Below are positions 31,004 through 39,970 of a stretch of 64,000 nt of DNA, piece after piece (the first letter of the stretch is position 1; every line of letters starts with the position of its first letter). The translations under genes and the position numbers were made by a program. The stretch is from Scandinavium goeteborgense (GTDB lineage Bacteria > Pseudomonadota > Gammaproteobacteria > Enterobacterales > Enterobacteriaceae), in assembly GCF_003935895.2 (NCBI RefSeq), contig NZ_CP054058.1:2523177-2587176 (forward strand), read 5' to 3'. The notes beneath the pieces were generated by a model. It made no database searches, was not told the DNA's origin, and saw only the letters and a list, made by a program, of their open reading frames with translations.

Positions 31004-32479
31004 TTAATAACCTATCGCTATCCAGCTAAGTGAGACAGAACCTTCTTCGGCGTACATTGTAAATCCGGTTTTATCAAATGCACCCAGCGAGACCCCGACA
31101 AGGCCCGTGCCAGAGTCGTTTCCAACAGGCCCAACACATGCATTTGGAAAAGCGACTGGGAACGTTATTCGCGAATTCTTGGTGTAATTCCCATGACCAA
31201 ATTGAATAATCAGACCTGTGTTAGTATCTTTAAACCATCCATTCCCGGCCTTCGATGCAGTATTGACTTTTTGATAACGAGCATCAAAATTCCCATAGTT
31301 ACCAGGAATAATTTGCTCTTTCATCTCCAGACGGCCAGTACGGGTGTTTATATAACCGGTAATTCCGATCTCCGGACCGGCATTATTTTCAGTGCAATAA
31401 AATCCAATGCCATACCAGGATTTAAGCAGCAGGTTATCGCTTGTAAATCCGGCCGCATCGTTTCCGCCATAAATACCCGTATTGTTCTGGAGTACATTCA
31501 AACCGCCGTTAAAATTAACGACCTTTTGAAACGTGCCACCTTGCGATGCTGAAACTGCATCGCAATCACTGGCTGCCGGTTTATAGTGATCTGTATAATG
31601 TTGAGTCCAGCTTACCGGGTCTTTTGTATCGGTATAAACCATCCCGGTATATGTCTGCTTAGTGCTAATCAGTTCTACCCAGAACTGACTGGCGTATACG
31701 CTATAGATATTTACACTGAAGCGGGTGTTCTCTGAGTTTTCCGGCATGCCCTTAGTAGCATTAGCGCCCCCTCCGGCTCCAATGGCAGAGCGAATTTCCG
31801 TGCAGGTAATATCAAAAATGGAGGACAACTGGGTTGTGCCTGTCGTTGAGCCTTGTCCATAGTCCCCAACCTGCAAAACTCGCCCCGCAGTGGTGTCTGA
31901 GCGACTCGCGGTCAAATCAGCCGCAGCCACCGTCCCGCAGCCTATATTTTCCCGCGCCTCTGTCTGGGCATCTGCTCCCTGCCCTGCGATTTCACCCAAG
32001 CGCTTATCCTGACGCAGATAAATCGTGTCGGCCTGCGTCACGGTGAGATAGCTCCCGTCCTGAACGGTCAGTGTAATATCGCGGGTATCGGAGACCACCA
32101 GGTCAGCCAGAATTTTCAGCGATGCCGCGTAGCCGCTGTCCGGGGCAGGTTTCTCCTGCTCCGCAAAGTTCCCGACCGCGTACAGCGTGCCGTCACTGGC
32201 AAAGATGCCGATTTCACGGAGGGTATAGCCGCCGCTGCTGGCCGGGATAATGCACTCGGCTTCGAGCACTGACGCGTCGGTCACGCTGACGCTTAACGAG
32301 CTGAGGACATCGCGAAAGGTTTCGTTGGTAAGCGCGGTTTGCGTGGCATCGGGTGTCACCGGCGAGCCCCCACCGTCCCCGACCGCAAAATCGGTCAGGC
32401 TGACCGGCGCACCGCTGGCGTGCGCGGCGACTTCCAGCGCCTTCCCGGCATCGGTTATCAATAAATAGTAATCACTCAT
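31004..32479 (-). CDS. Tail fibre protein (P2 gpH-like)
   Basis: 491 aa from the ATG at 32479 ([20 protein letters not shown]), the conserved baseplate-attachment N-terminus. The C-terminus ([40 protein letters not shown]) is a receptor-binding fibre tip domain. The last 1.2 kb is less GC-rich than the N-terminal part, in line with exchange of the host-range module. Overlaps gpI by 8 nt. Confidence 0.9.
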   Translation of the reverse strand: MSDYYLLITDAGKALEVAAHASGAPVSLTDFAVGDGGGSPVTPDATQTALTNETFRDVLSSLSVSVTDASVLEAECIIPASSGGYTLREIGIFASDGTLYAVGNFAEQEKPAPDSGYAASLKILADLVVSDTRDITLTVQDGSYLTVTQADTIYLRQDKRLGEIAGQGADAQTEARENIGCGTVAAADLTASRSDTTAGRVLQVGDYGQGSTTGTTQLSSIFDITCTEIRSAIGAGGGANATKGMPENSENTRFSVNIYSVYASQFWVELISTKQTYTGMVYTDTKDPVSWTQHYTDHYKPAASDCDAVSASQGGTFQKVVNFNGGLNVLQNNTGIYGGNDAAGFTSDNLLLKSWYGIGFYCTENNAGPEIGITGYINTRTGRLEMKEQIIPGNYGNFDARYQKVNTASKAGNGWFKDTNTGLIIQFGHGNYTKNSRITFPVAFPNACVGPVGNDSGTGLVGVSLGAFDKTGFTMYAEEGSVSLSWIAIGY

Positions 32480-33011
32480 CGCGTTTTCCTGTGATTCTGA
32501 TGGTGTGCTGCACGACGCTGGCGCCGCCGCAATAAATAGTCCCGGCGACCGACTGTTCGCCAATCTGGATATCGCTCATCCAGCTGCGGGCGTTCTTCGC
32601 ATCCGCAACCTGCTGGGTGATGAGCTTTAACTCGTCGGCGGTCACAGCGTAGCCGTTGACCATCACGCGGAAGGTATACGGTTCTCCGACGGGAGAATCC
32701 CTGAACCACTCCACCACATCGATGGAGCGGCCCACCGCCTGCAGCGCATGTTTTACCGCACCGACGGTACCGCGTGTTTTGTTCACCTTCGGGGCGTTTT
32801 TGATAACGCTGCGCTCTTGCGCTTCCGTCCAGTTCGCATCCCAGTAGGTGATCCCATATTCCCAGGCAAGCCAGGGCAGCAGCTCGGCGGGACACAGCTC
32901 TGGATTTTTGACAATGCGGATATCGATGGGCTGGTCGCTCATGTGCCCCATCACCTGCTCGAGCGCCTGTTCACTTTGTGTCGCGTTAGGCGGCAGGAGT
33001 GTCCGGTACAT
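32472..33011 (-). CDS. Phage tail protein I (baseplate)
   Basis: 179 aa gpI family: LLPPNATQSEQALEQVMGHM, ELLPWLAWEYGITYWDANW and KTRGTVGAVKHALQAVG. Baseplate component between J and the fibre. Its start lies inside the end of gpJ (26-nt overlap), as in P2-like operons. Confidence 0.92.
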   Translation of the reverse strand: MYRTLLPPNATQSEQALEQVMGHMSDQPIDIRIVKNPELCPAELLPWLAWEYGITYWDANWTEAQERSVIKNAPKVNKTRGTVGAVKHALQAVGRSIDVVEWFRDSPVGEPYTFRVMVNGYAVTADELKLITQQVADAKNARSWMSDIQIGEQSVAGTIYCGGASVVQHTIRITGKRDE

Positions 33012-33912
33012 CGCTCCCCCTTACGATGGTCAGGTTAATGCCGGCACAGAAGGACACTTCACCCATCCCGACAGGAATAGTGGCGAGCGGCGAATCCAGC
33101 GTCACGTCATCCACACCGGGTTGCTTCAGCGCGCGGTAAACGCCAGCCAGCGAAACGCCGGTACCAATCTTGTGAACGCTGTCGGCATAGCGCTGCATGG
33201 CGTTTTCGGCCGCCGTCTCGACGGTGTCGGCATCCGGGCCGTCGGCAATGATGAGCGTGGCGGTCACGTCATAGTTAATGACCGTCGGTGCCAGCACGCT
33301 GACGTAATCCGTCAGGGGGCGCACGTACTCGTCATTCAGCGCATCACTCACGGTCTGCAGGAGTGCATCCGACGGTGTACCGTCTCCCTCATTGCTCAAC
33401 GGGTAGACATGAACATGACCGGGTTCGATATCAGCAGATTCAGCGGGACCGTACGCCCGCGCATCCGCCACGCTCCCGTCGGCCGACAGAGTGAAAAACT
33501 CGTAAGCCTGAACCGATCCTGCGGTGTTGCGCGCATACCATGACAGGCGAATACGCAGCCGGAATGCGTCATCGCTTTCCATCACCGCCGCAGTTGGCGG
33601 AATAGTGCTGTCGTCTCCCGGCGTAATGACCAGGCGGGACACGTCATAATTCACGCCCAGCTGATCCAGGTCGCTGCCTTTGGCATACGCCAGCAGCACG
33701 GCCCAGACACCCGAGTTAAAACGCGCGACGTTGACCATTTCGCGGTAAACCAGGATTTCCAGCAGTTTCATCGCCGGGTCGCTTTCGACCAGCGCATTGA
33801 ATACCGGACTCAGTGCCTGCAACTCTGCCAGCCGCTGCGCCTTCATGACTTTAAAGGTCGGCATTTCCACCGCCTGCGGCGGCGGGAGCTGGCTGAGGTC
33901 AATGGTGTTCAT
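32986..33912 (-). CDS. Baseplate assembly protein J
   Basis: 308 aa of the P2 gpJ / Mu gp47 family. N-terminus MNTIDLSQLPPPQAVEMPTF; core LAYAKGSDLDQLGVNYDVSR and DDAFRLRIRLSWYARNTAGS. Structural wedge protein of the contractile baseplate. Overlaps gpW by 4 nt and gpI by 26 nt. Confidence 0.93.
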   Translation of the reverse strand: MNTIDLSQLPPPQAVEMPTFKVMKAQRLAELQALSPVFNALVESDPAMKLLEILVYREMVNVARFNSGVWAVLLAYAKGSDLDQLGVNYDVSRLVITPGDDSTIPPTAAVMESDDAFRLRIRLSWYARNTAGSVQAYEFFTLSADGSVADARAYGPAESADIEPGHVHVYPLSNEGDGTPSDALLQTVSDALNDEYVRPLTDYVSVLAPTVINYDVTATLIIADGPDADTVETAAENAMQRYADSVHKIGTGVSLAGVYRALKQPGVDDVTLDSPLATIPVGMGEVSFCAGINLTIVRGSDVPDTPAA

Positions 33913-34244
33913 AGTTTGATGTTCTCCAGCAAAACCGCGCGCTGATTCTCGGTGTCCGTCGCCCGGATCGTGACAATGATTTGCCCTTCACCGGCTTTCA
34001 GCACCTCGATGGTGTTAATCGTGACGCGGGGCTCCCAGCGGGCAATCGCCACGGCTGTCGCCATTACCACGCGAACCGCCGTGACATGATCCGCCGGATG
34101 GTCCACCAGCCGGAGTAGATTACTGCCGTAACCCGGCAACATGACGCGGGAGCCCAGCGGTGTGCTCAGAATGTCCTGCACCGACTGACGTATGTGGTCA
34201 GTCGCTGAGAGCGGTTTTCCGGTTTCCTGGTTCATTCCCTGCAT
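33909..34244 (-). CDS. Baseplate wedge protein W (gp25-like)
   Basis: 111 aa, gpW/gp25 lysozyme-like fold family: DHIRQSVQDILSTPLGSRVMLPGYGS and the C-terminal NIEV-type strand (TINTIEVLKAGEGQIIV). It starts the sheath in T4-like baseplates. ATG at 34244 with GGGGG four nt upstream; a terminator stands directly before it. Confidence 0.92.
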   Translation of the reverse strand: MQGMNQETGKPLSATDHIRQSVQDILSTPLGSRVMLPGYGSNLLRLVDHPADHVTAVRVVMATAVAIARWEPRVTINTIEVLKAGEGQIIVTIRATDTENQRAVLLENIKL

Positions 34245-34253
34245 GGTTCCCCC

Positions 34254-34283
34254 ATAAAAAAACCCGACTCACTGGTCGGGCTC
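34254..34283 (-). terminator. Intrinsic terminator between V and W
   Basis: Minus strand: GCCCGAC/GTCGGG stem followed by seven T. It overlaps the last codons of gpV and ends just before the gpW ribosome binding site. Confidence 0.88.
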
Positions 34284-34883
34284 TTCGGACTGCATTGTTT
34301 GGTTAGGTGGGCTGGTCGTGCCGCCCCCATCCCCGTTCTCGTTATGTTCGTGGAGATTGTGAGTATCCCGCATCGCCTGCATTGAGCCGGTCTTGTCTTT
34401 GACATCACCGGTGACATCCAGATTGCCGTCAATTTCAGTGTCGCCCACGAGCCTGAGTCCACCCGTAGCCGTCACCGTCACTTTCCCGCCGTCCGGCAGC
34501 GTGACAGCCATGGCGTGCGCCTGGGTGTCGTACATCACCGTGGCGCCGTCGCTGTATTGCGTGACGTGCTGACCGGATACCGTCGCCGGTGGCGGCCGGT
34601 CGTTGGAAAACCCCGCTGGAAAGACCAGGCCACCGTCCGTCTCCCCGCCAGGGCTCAGGACCATCACCGCCGCCCCGACCGCGGGCATGCTCCAGTCATT
34701 CACTTCTGAGTCAGAACGCGCGGACCAGTTCAGCCAGTCGCTGACGTGTTCACTGCCGGATACCGGGTCGGTGCCAAACGTCACCCGGCAGCGCGGCGGG
34801 TCCGCCTGCACGCTGTGAATATTGCCGTAACGCAGGATTTTCATCAGACGCTGGTAAACGTTCGCAAGGGTATAATCAGCCAT
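34269..34883 (-). CDS. Baseplate assembly protein V (tail spike)
   Basis: 204 aa from the ATG at 34883, which overlaps the end of the previous gene; a GTG four codons earlier is possible. gpV family: MADYTLANVYQRLMKILRYG, then an OB-fold part with WSMPAVGAAVMVLSPGGETDGG, and a beta-helical C-terminus ending HNLHEHNENGDGGGTT with the HxH-type metal tip. It forms the membrane-piercing needle. Confidence 0.92.
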   Translation of the reverse strand: MADYTLANVYQRLMKILRYGNIHSVQADPPRCRVTFGTDPVSGSEHVSDWLNWSARSDSEVNDWSMPAVGAAVMVLSPGGETDGGLVFPAGFSNDRPPPATVSGQHVTQYSDGATVMYDTQAHAMAVTLPDGGKVTVTATGGLRLVGDTEIDGNLDVTGDVKDKTGSMQAMRDTHNLHEHNENGDGGGTTSPPNQTMQSEEPDQ

Positions 34884-35493
34884 TACCGTGCTCACTTAAA
34901 AAGGCATTCATTTCGCTGACAGCCTGGTCTGACGTCGCCGCCGTCGGGGCGGGCACCTCAGCCGGGGCATCATCGTCCACCCCGCTCAGGCTCTTACCAA
35001 AGTACTGCAGTGATAGGGTGACGTTCTGGTGGCGAAATTCCCCGGCGCCGCGAAACTCATCGACGGCCTGCTCCAGCTGCGTCATGACCCAGAACCCCAT
35101 CACCAGACCGGAGCCAGTGACCAGCATCATGGGTGTTTTGCTGTTGGCCTGGCGGCGCAGCCATTCGACCGGATCGCTTTGTCCGGCCTGCCAGCTGCCG
35201 GTCGACGCCAGCACATCAGAAAGCCCGGTCATGTCCACAAAGTCTGCATACAGTTCGCAGTCAAAGCGCATCGTCGGGGTCTTCTTGCCGGTGTACTGCA
35301 GCCGGTCCTGTCGACCGATTCGGCCCTGGGCAGCCCAGGTCCAGGCGTCGCTGATGGTCAGTTTATTGTAGGCCAGCGTGGAGAGCTGGAAGATAAAATC
35401 GCCCCACATCAGCAGTGGCGGCAGCGGCGTGCTGAGGGTTTCGAATTGCTGGCTGTATTGCGACTCGAGGATCGCGAGCGGGTCAATAATCAT
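34876..35493 (-). CDS. P2 gpU-like tail protein
   Basis: 205 aa. The middle (FQLSTLAYNKLTISDAWTWA, QGRIGRQDRLQYTGKKTPTM) and the following pattern (LVTGSGLVMGFWVMTQLEQA, then FRHQNVTLSLQYFGKSL) fit the P2 gpU family of tail proteins. The C-terminal 35 residues are a Pro/Ala-rich tail absent from P2 U. Sits between the tube-like gene and V rather than beside T as in P2. Confidence 0.7.
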   Translation of the reverse strand: MIIDPLAILESQYSQQFETLSTPLPPLLMWGDFIFQLSTLAYNKLTISDAWTWAAQGRIGRQDRLQYTGKKTPTMRFDCELYADFVDMTGLSDVLASTGSWQAGQSDPVEWLRRQANSKTPMMLVTGSGLVMGFWVMTQLEQAVDEFRGAGEFRHQNVTLSLQYFGKSLSGVDDDAPAEVPAPTAATSDQAVSEMNAFLSEHGNG

Positions 35494-35996
35494 GTCAGTA
35501 TTCCCGAAATAGCACCTGAAATACGCTGCGGATCCACGCCCATGATTTTGGTCGTTCCCAGCGCGGCGTTGATTTCAAGCAACGACTGAGCGCCATCCAC
35601 CGATACGCGGTAGTAATTCACCGTCATCGACATTTCCTGCCCGACGTTCAGCTTGCTGTCGCTGCCGTGCTCGTCTGTGCGGATGGAATCAATAAAACCC
35701 TCGAGCTCGTCATGAAGGAACACCACGCTTTCACCCACCCGGTAGACCCGCCGCACGGTCAGACGCGCCCGCGCGCCCGCAGTGAGTCCCAGAAACAGAA
35801 ACGCGGTCGGGTCCATACCCGCGATTTTGTAGTGCGCGGTCATGGGTTTAATACCGCGCGGCACCCCGACTGGCACTGGCATCGCACCGGCTTTATACCG
35901 GGCCACGTCAACGCTGATTTCCGGCGGGGTGTAGGCCACGCTGTCAGAGAGCCGGACGCTGTTCAGGAACAGCGAGCAGCCGCGATAAACCGCCAT
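35490..35996 (-). CDS. Second phage tail tube protein (FII-like) at the lambda V position
   Basis: 168 aa. Same family marks as the tube protein at 27312-27821: MAVYRGCSLFLNSVRLSDSV, TAHYKIAGMDPTAFLFLG, VRRVYRVGESV and HDELEGFIDSIRTDEHGSDSKLN. Sequence identity to the other copy looks low. It lies directly after head-tail joining genes, where lambda has its tube gene V. It may be a tube initiator or a distinct segment. Overlaps neighbours by 4 and 1 nt. Confidence 0.8.
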   Translation of the reverse strand: MAVYRGCSLFLNSVRLSDSVAYTPPEISVDVARYKAGAMPVPVGVPRGIKPMTAHYKIAGMDPTAFLFLGLTAGARARLTVRRVYRVGESVVFLHDELEGFIDSIRTDEHGSDSKLNVGQEMSMTVNYYRVSVDGAQSLLEINAALGTTKIMGVDPQRISGAISGILT

Positions 35997-36562
35997 CAGC
36001 TCTCCTCCGATTTTGCCAGCAGGGTGTAGTCATCCTTATGGCCAGCGCCCACATCCGGGAACACACCCAGCCAGAACTCTTTGAACACCGGCATATCCGG
36101 CTCTTCAAACGGGTCACGCCCGACGGCCAGCAGTTGGGTAAAGGAAACACTCCAGATGGCATGGTCAGCCCCGCCTTCTGAATTTTCCCAGGTCATGGGC
36201 TCGGCCGATTCCATTACCGCAGGTGCTGTGCCGGTGCCAAACTGCCGCCCTTCTATCCAGTCAGACATTTTGAGCGCGGCGTTACGAACGCGTGTCTCCG
36301 TGCTGCCCCGGAGTGCTTCATCCTCTCCCTCGGCGGCCACAAAATGGCGCAGGATATAGAAATGACAGGTCAGCGCCAGCGTGACATTGCCGCCAATTTC
36401 ACGCTCTGCTCGCTCCCAGCGGGCCACGTCAAAAAAGACTGCGGGCGTCGGGAAGTCACTGCCAATATCAGGATAAACACCGGTCGTCACTGCCCAGGGA
36501 ATTTTCGCCAGTTCCGCCACGACGGCATCCTGATAATCATCCAGCCATTCAACGCCGTTCAT
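35996..36562 (-). CDS. Putative tail terminator / neck protein (lambda U position)
   Basis: 188 aa, not confidently recognised. N-terminus MNGVEWLDDYQDAVVAELAK then PTPAVFFDVARWERAEREIG, a pattern seen in tail-terminator and Mu gp37-like proteins. It lies between minor tail Z and the tube gene, exactly where lambda U (tail terminator) lies. Function inferred from gene order. Confidence 0.55.
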   Translation of the reverse strand: MNGVEWLDDYQDAVVAELAKIPWAVTTGVYPDIGSDFPTPAVFFDVARWERAEREIGGNVTLALTCHFYILRHFVAAEGEDEALRGSTETRVRNAALKMSDWIEGRQFGTGTAPAVMESAEPMTWENSEGGADHAIWSVSFTQLLAVGRDPFEEPDMPVFKEFWLGVFPDVGAGHKDDYTLLAKSEES

Positions 36563-37167
36563 ACGTTACCCGCCACCCTGCCGCGCAGGTCTTTGGTGAA
36601 ATATTCCATTAGCATCTCGCTGGCATTATCGAAATATCCGCTCTCAATGCTGGCAATCATAGGGTTGTAAACTGCCATCCGGGCTTCTGCTACATGACCG
36701 TTCGCCTGTCGTATCCAGATGGATCGTTTACCCCGCACCGTGGCCCCAAAGGAGTTCATGAAATTGGTGGCACTGAGGCGAGGCGACTTTGGTGTGAAGG
36801 TGGCGCCACGAGAGCCTTTTGCCGTAATAAACCGGCCTTTCTCATCACGCTGGCGCCGAAGCTTTCGTGGTTGCTTAATGCTCCCTTTCAGCGTGCTGAC
36901 GGGCATATCATTCAGACCGAACCACACCTTCCCGGTACCGGGCTGATTACCGGAAACTCGCTTTGTGCTCTGCCGAATTCGGCGCTGCACCACATTCCGG
37001 TTTTTGGCCCCTGTTTCATTCAGCATCAGTGCGACGGATTGTTTATAGAGTTTGCTGACGGTTTGCTTCAGCGCCTTGTGGAAGGCGGCAACCATCTGGG
37101 ATTCACTGGCACCCAGCGCAGCTTTTACAGTTTTCAGCGCGCCGGTATCGATATAAAACCCACTCAT
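36559..37167 (-). CDS. Minor tail protein Z (lambda gpZ family)
   Basis: 202 aa from the ATG at 37167 (MSGFYIDTGALKTVKAALGA). Basic, helical: ALKQTVSKLYKQSVALMLN and an Arg/Lys-rich middle. Matches the prophage minor tail Z family, which joins tail to head in lambda. Overlaps upstream and downstream genes by 4 nt. An upstream 33-codon extension lies in the preceding gene and is rejected. Confidence 0.85.
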   Translation of the reverse strand: MSGFYIDTGALKTVKAALGASESQMVAAFHKALKQTVSKLYKQSVALMLNETGAKNRNVVQRRIRQSTKRVSGNQPGTGKVWFGLNDMPVSTLKGSIKQPRKLRRQRDEKGRFITAKGSRGATFTPKSPRLSATNFMNSFGATVRGKRSIWIRQANGHVAEARMAVYNPMIASIESGYFDNASEMLMEYFTKDLRGRVAGNV

Positions 37168-37520
37168 AACCGTGCTCCTGGGGTATCGAGTCCTGATTTC
37201 TGGTATTTCGATAAAAATACCTGGGTGACACCGGATCCATCCGGCTGCAGCGATTTCACGTACCACATCGTCTTGATGATGAGCACCGGGTCCTTTTTCT
37301 GGAGGCCGACGATATCCCGGTCGTGAGCGGTGAAAGACGGGTCACTGCCCTGCATCTGCCCACCGTCAGGCATGCCTGTCAGTAAAAAGGGGTTATCAAA
37401 CACCCCTTTTATCGTCTGCGAACGGGCTTCACCCGGCCACAACTCAACGCAGCCGTCGACATTAAAGGTGGTGATCAGAACATCATCCGCCGCTGCCATC
37501 AGCGCGTTGAAGTCACTCAT
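37164..37520 (-). CDS. Head-tail joining protein (lambda FII-like)
   Basis: 118 aa, Phage_attach family: MSDFNALMAAADDVLITTFN, DREIVG-like HDRDIVGLQKKDPVLI and C-terminal VTQVFLSKYQ. It binds the portal exit in lambda and offers the tail docking site. Gene order decoration protein, FII, Z follows lambda. Confidence 0.82.
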   Translation of the reverse strand: MSDFNALMAAADDVLITTFNVDGCVELWPGEARSQTIKGVFDNPFLLTGMPDGGQMQGSDPSFTAHDRDIVGLQKKDPVLIIKTMWYVKSLQPDGSGVTQVFLSKYQKSGLDTPGARL

Positions 37521-37849
37521 CAGTAGCCCAGGCGCACCGGCGCGTCGCTGTCACCCGTTTCGGCATCCGCCCAGGCGGTACCGGCCACCACATCACTTTC
37601 TGTGACGCTCACGTTGCCGCTTTCCGCATCGAAATACAGCTTTTCACCGGCAGACCAGGATTCGGCTTCATCCTTCGCCAGCGCAATCACGCCGGTCATA
37701 TGCAGCACGCCGTCTTCACCGTCAGCGATATCCGCATGCGCGACACCCAGCATAGCCCCAACAGACACGGGGTCTCCGGATGCCACATCCGCGCCGGTAC
37801 TGTTGGTCCAGTCCATCGTCTGACCGTCTTCAATATAATTTTTAGCCAT
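37520..37849 (-). CDS. DUF2190 capsid decoration/cement protein
   Basis: 109 aa from the ATG at 37849. MAKNYIEDGQTMDWTNSTGA, then GDPVSVGAMLGVAHADIADG, the DUF2190 pattern of small beta-rich proteins that coat capsids, functionally like lambda gpD. Acidic. A terminator lies between the capsid gene and this gene. Confidence 0.85.
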   Translation of the reverse strand: MAKNYIEDGQTMDWTNSTGADVASGDPVSVGAMLGVAHADIADGEDGVLHMTGVIALAKDEAESWSAGEKLYFDAESGNVSVTESDVVAGTAWADAETGDSDAPVRLGY

Positions 37850-37867
37850 TACGTTCTCTCTTAATAC

Positions 37868-37892
37868 AAAAGGCACCTGCAATGAGGTGCCT
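37868..37892 (-). terminator. Intrinsic terminator between capsid and decoration genes
   Basis: Minus strand: perfect 8-bp stem AGGCACCT/AGGTGCCT with a 6-nt loop, followed by TTTTGTATT. Confidence 0.85.
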
Positions 37893-37912
37893 GGGTTCTC
37901 AGGGGAAAGGGA

Positions 37913-39970
37913 TCAGGATGCTGCGCCGGTTGCTTTGAGCATGCCGCGATAATCCATTGGTGCCACACCGGCATCGATGCGCACCTTCATGGTGACGCCA
38001 TCGACGGTAAAGCCGGAGGTGCTTTCAACGGTTGGCGCTGCATTGCCGTCCAGATACGCCACTTCGATGGTGTCCGCGCCTTTACGTGCTGCCAGGTACC
38101 AGGAATGTTCATCGGCCTCATCAAGGCGAGGTTCGGCAATGATTTCCGCCATGTTAAGGACCGGGTTTTTAATGCCAGAGTTGTAAGCTTCACCCGGCAC
38201 CGAGGTCGAATGAATAATCTGATCGGCATAGGCTTCCTGAAGGGTTGGCACCAGCAGGTACGCCGGGGAAATGTTCAGCGTACGGTCGCCGGATTTCTGG
38301 CGCTTCATCATCGAGCGGGCAGATGCCAGGTTATTAATATTCATTTCGCCGGAAATGTAGTTGTTGCGATCGTCGCTGAACAACGGCTCACCGTTAAAGT
38401 CGGCGTTCTCCGTCAGGGTCGCGTAGACCAGGTCACCTACTGTCGCTTTTGCCGCGCGCCCCATCGAGGAAGGGATGCGGGTAATGAAGGACATGTCATC
38501 ATTGATTATGGCCTGGCGGTCAATGCTGAACAGCTCGCCGTAAGTGGCCAGGCGAATAACCGCGCCAGAATCGTTCAGCGTGGCGTATTTGTACTCAGCC
38601 CCTGGTCGCACCTGGCGCAGACTCGGAAATGCTTCCAGACCGACACGGTTGCCCGGTTTAAAATCTGGCAGTTCGCCCGAACGAGTCCACTTATCGAAGG
38701 TTTCTTCCGCTTCATCCCAGCCGAGCAGGGCTGACTTGCTGGCCGCATCCATCAGAATGTGGGCAAAGTCGCTGCTGCTGTGGGTGAAGGCCATGCCCAC
38801 AATGCCCATGCGATCCATCCCCGACACGCCGATACTGCGACCGGTCAGAGAGGCGCGCGCCAGCTCCATCAGACTCATGCCATTAAACTGGTTATCGGTC
38901 TGGCGTTCACCGAAACCGGCACGCACCATCACCACGTTTCGCACGGAATCACCGATGATGTTGCCGTTACCCGCGTGAACATGAACAAAACCATTCGCAC
39001 CCGGCGTGGTTCCGTCCGCCAGCTTCGCCAGCAGTTTTTGCTGCGCAGTAGCAGCATCGCAGAACTGATCGGTCAGACAGGATGCCTGCAATTCAGTCAC
39101 GCCGGGATGGTTCGCGAATGCGGTAAATACGCCAGACACTGCTGCGCGGCGTTCGGTTTCATTCTTCAGGCGGATCTGCTCCATCTGTACGGCCAGCGCC
39201 GTCACATCAACAGCGGGTTGAGCAGGCTGCTCAGGTGCCTGATGGGTCGCCACTGGCTGCGGTACTTGCGGCTGGTTTGCGTTGGCGTGAGGGGAAAAAA
39301 ACTGCTGGGCTGCCTTTGGCATTTTAGAAAACTCCTTCGTTACATTTTCGTTAATACATGCCGCCATCTGCATTTCAGGCAGCAGCACATCAGCAAAACC
39401 TTTATCCACCGCTTCCGCGCCGGTCATCCAGGTTTCATTACTCATCAGGGATTCGACGTCCTCGCGGGACAACCCGGTTTTCTGCGTGTAGGCATCAATC
39501 ATCACCGCAGAGTTTTTATCGAGCAGATCGGCGTAATCACGCAGATCACTGGCATCACCCACCAGCCCGCCATACGGGTTGTGGACCATCATGAAAGCGT
39601 TGGAGGGAATATGAACCGTGGCCCCCGGGAGCATGGCAATCACCGAGGCCATGGATGCCGCCAGGCCATCAATGTGAATATTGACGGTCCCGGTCAGACG
39701 CTTGAGCGTGTTGTAGATAGCGAATCCGTCCAGCACGCTGCCGCCGGGTGAATGAATACGAATCTCCACCTGCGAGGCATTAAAAAGGCCAGCTTCGCTG
39801 ACCTCCCGTAAAAATCGACTGGCTGAAATTCCCCAGCCACCTATCTGATCGTAAAGATGGATTTCACCGGCTGAACCGTTGGCAGCCGCCTGAATCTCAT
39901 ACCAGCGATTATCCATCGCCTTTACCTGACCGCTGGCCGTGAGTCCCACCAGCACCTGCTGTTTGCTCAT
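37913..39970 (-). CDS. ClpP-like prohead protease fused to major capsid protein
   Basis: 685 aa. N-terminal S14 ClpP-type protease (about 20-215): oxyanion region HSPGGSVLDGF, nucleophile Ser106 in GLAASMASVIAM, His130 in MMVHNP. A Gln/Pro-rich linker (about 245-290) may act as scaffold. From about 330 to the end is a Mu-like/HK97-fold capsid protein (SLMELARASLTGRSIGVSGM, ALLGWDEAEETFDKWTRSGE). Protease and capsid are separate genes in lambda, so self-cleavage is expected. The start overlaps the portal gene by 62 nt. Confidence 0.92.
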   Translation of the reverse strand: MSKQQVLVGLTASGQVKAMDNRWYEIQAAANGSAGEIHLYDQIGGWGISASRFLREVSEAGLFNASQVEIRIHSPGGSVLDGFAIYNTLKRLTGTVNIHIDGLAASMASVIAMLPGATVHIPSNAFMMVHNPYGGLVGDASDLRDYADLLDKNSAVMIDAYTQKTGLSREDVESLMSNETWMTGAEAVDKGFADVLLPEMQMAACINENVTKEFSKMPKAAQQFFSPHANANQPQVPQPVATHQAPEQPAQPAVDVTALAVQMEQIRLKNETERRAAVSGVFTAFANHPGVTELQASCLTDQFCDAATAQQKLLAKLADGTTPGANGFVHVHAGNGNIIGDSVRNVVMVRAGFGERQTDNQFNGMSLMELARASLTGRSIGVSGMDRMGIVGMAFTHSSSDFAHILMDAASKSALLGWDEAEETFDKWTRSGELPDFKPGNRVGLEAFPSLRQVRPGAEYKYATLNDSGAVIRLATYGELFSIDRQAIINDDMSFITRIPSSMGRAAKATVGDLVYATLTENADFNGEPLFSDDRNNYISGEMNINNLASARSMMKRQKSGDRTLNISPAYLLVPTLQEAYADQIIHSTSVPGEAYNSGIKNPVLNMAEIIAEPRLDEADEHSWYLAARKGADTIEVAYLDGNAAPTVESTSGFTVDGVTMKVRIDAGVAPMDYRGMLKATGAAS

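Noticed and set aside
36694..37326. 210-codon plus-strand ORF opposite minor tail Z
   Set aside because: Antisense shadow of two recognisable tail genes, with no SD and no family pattern.
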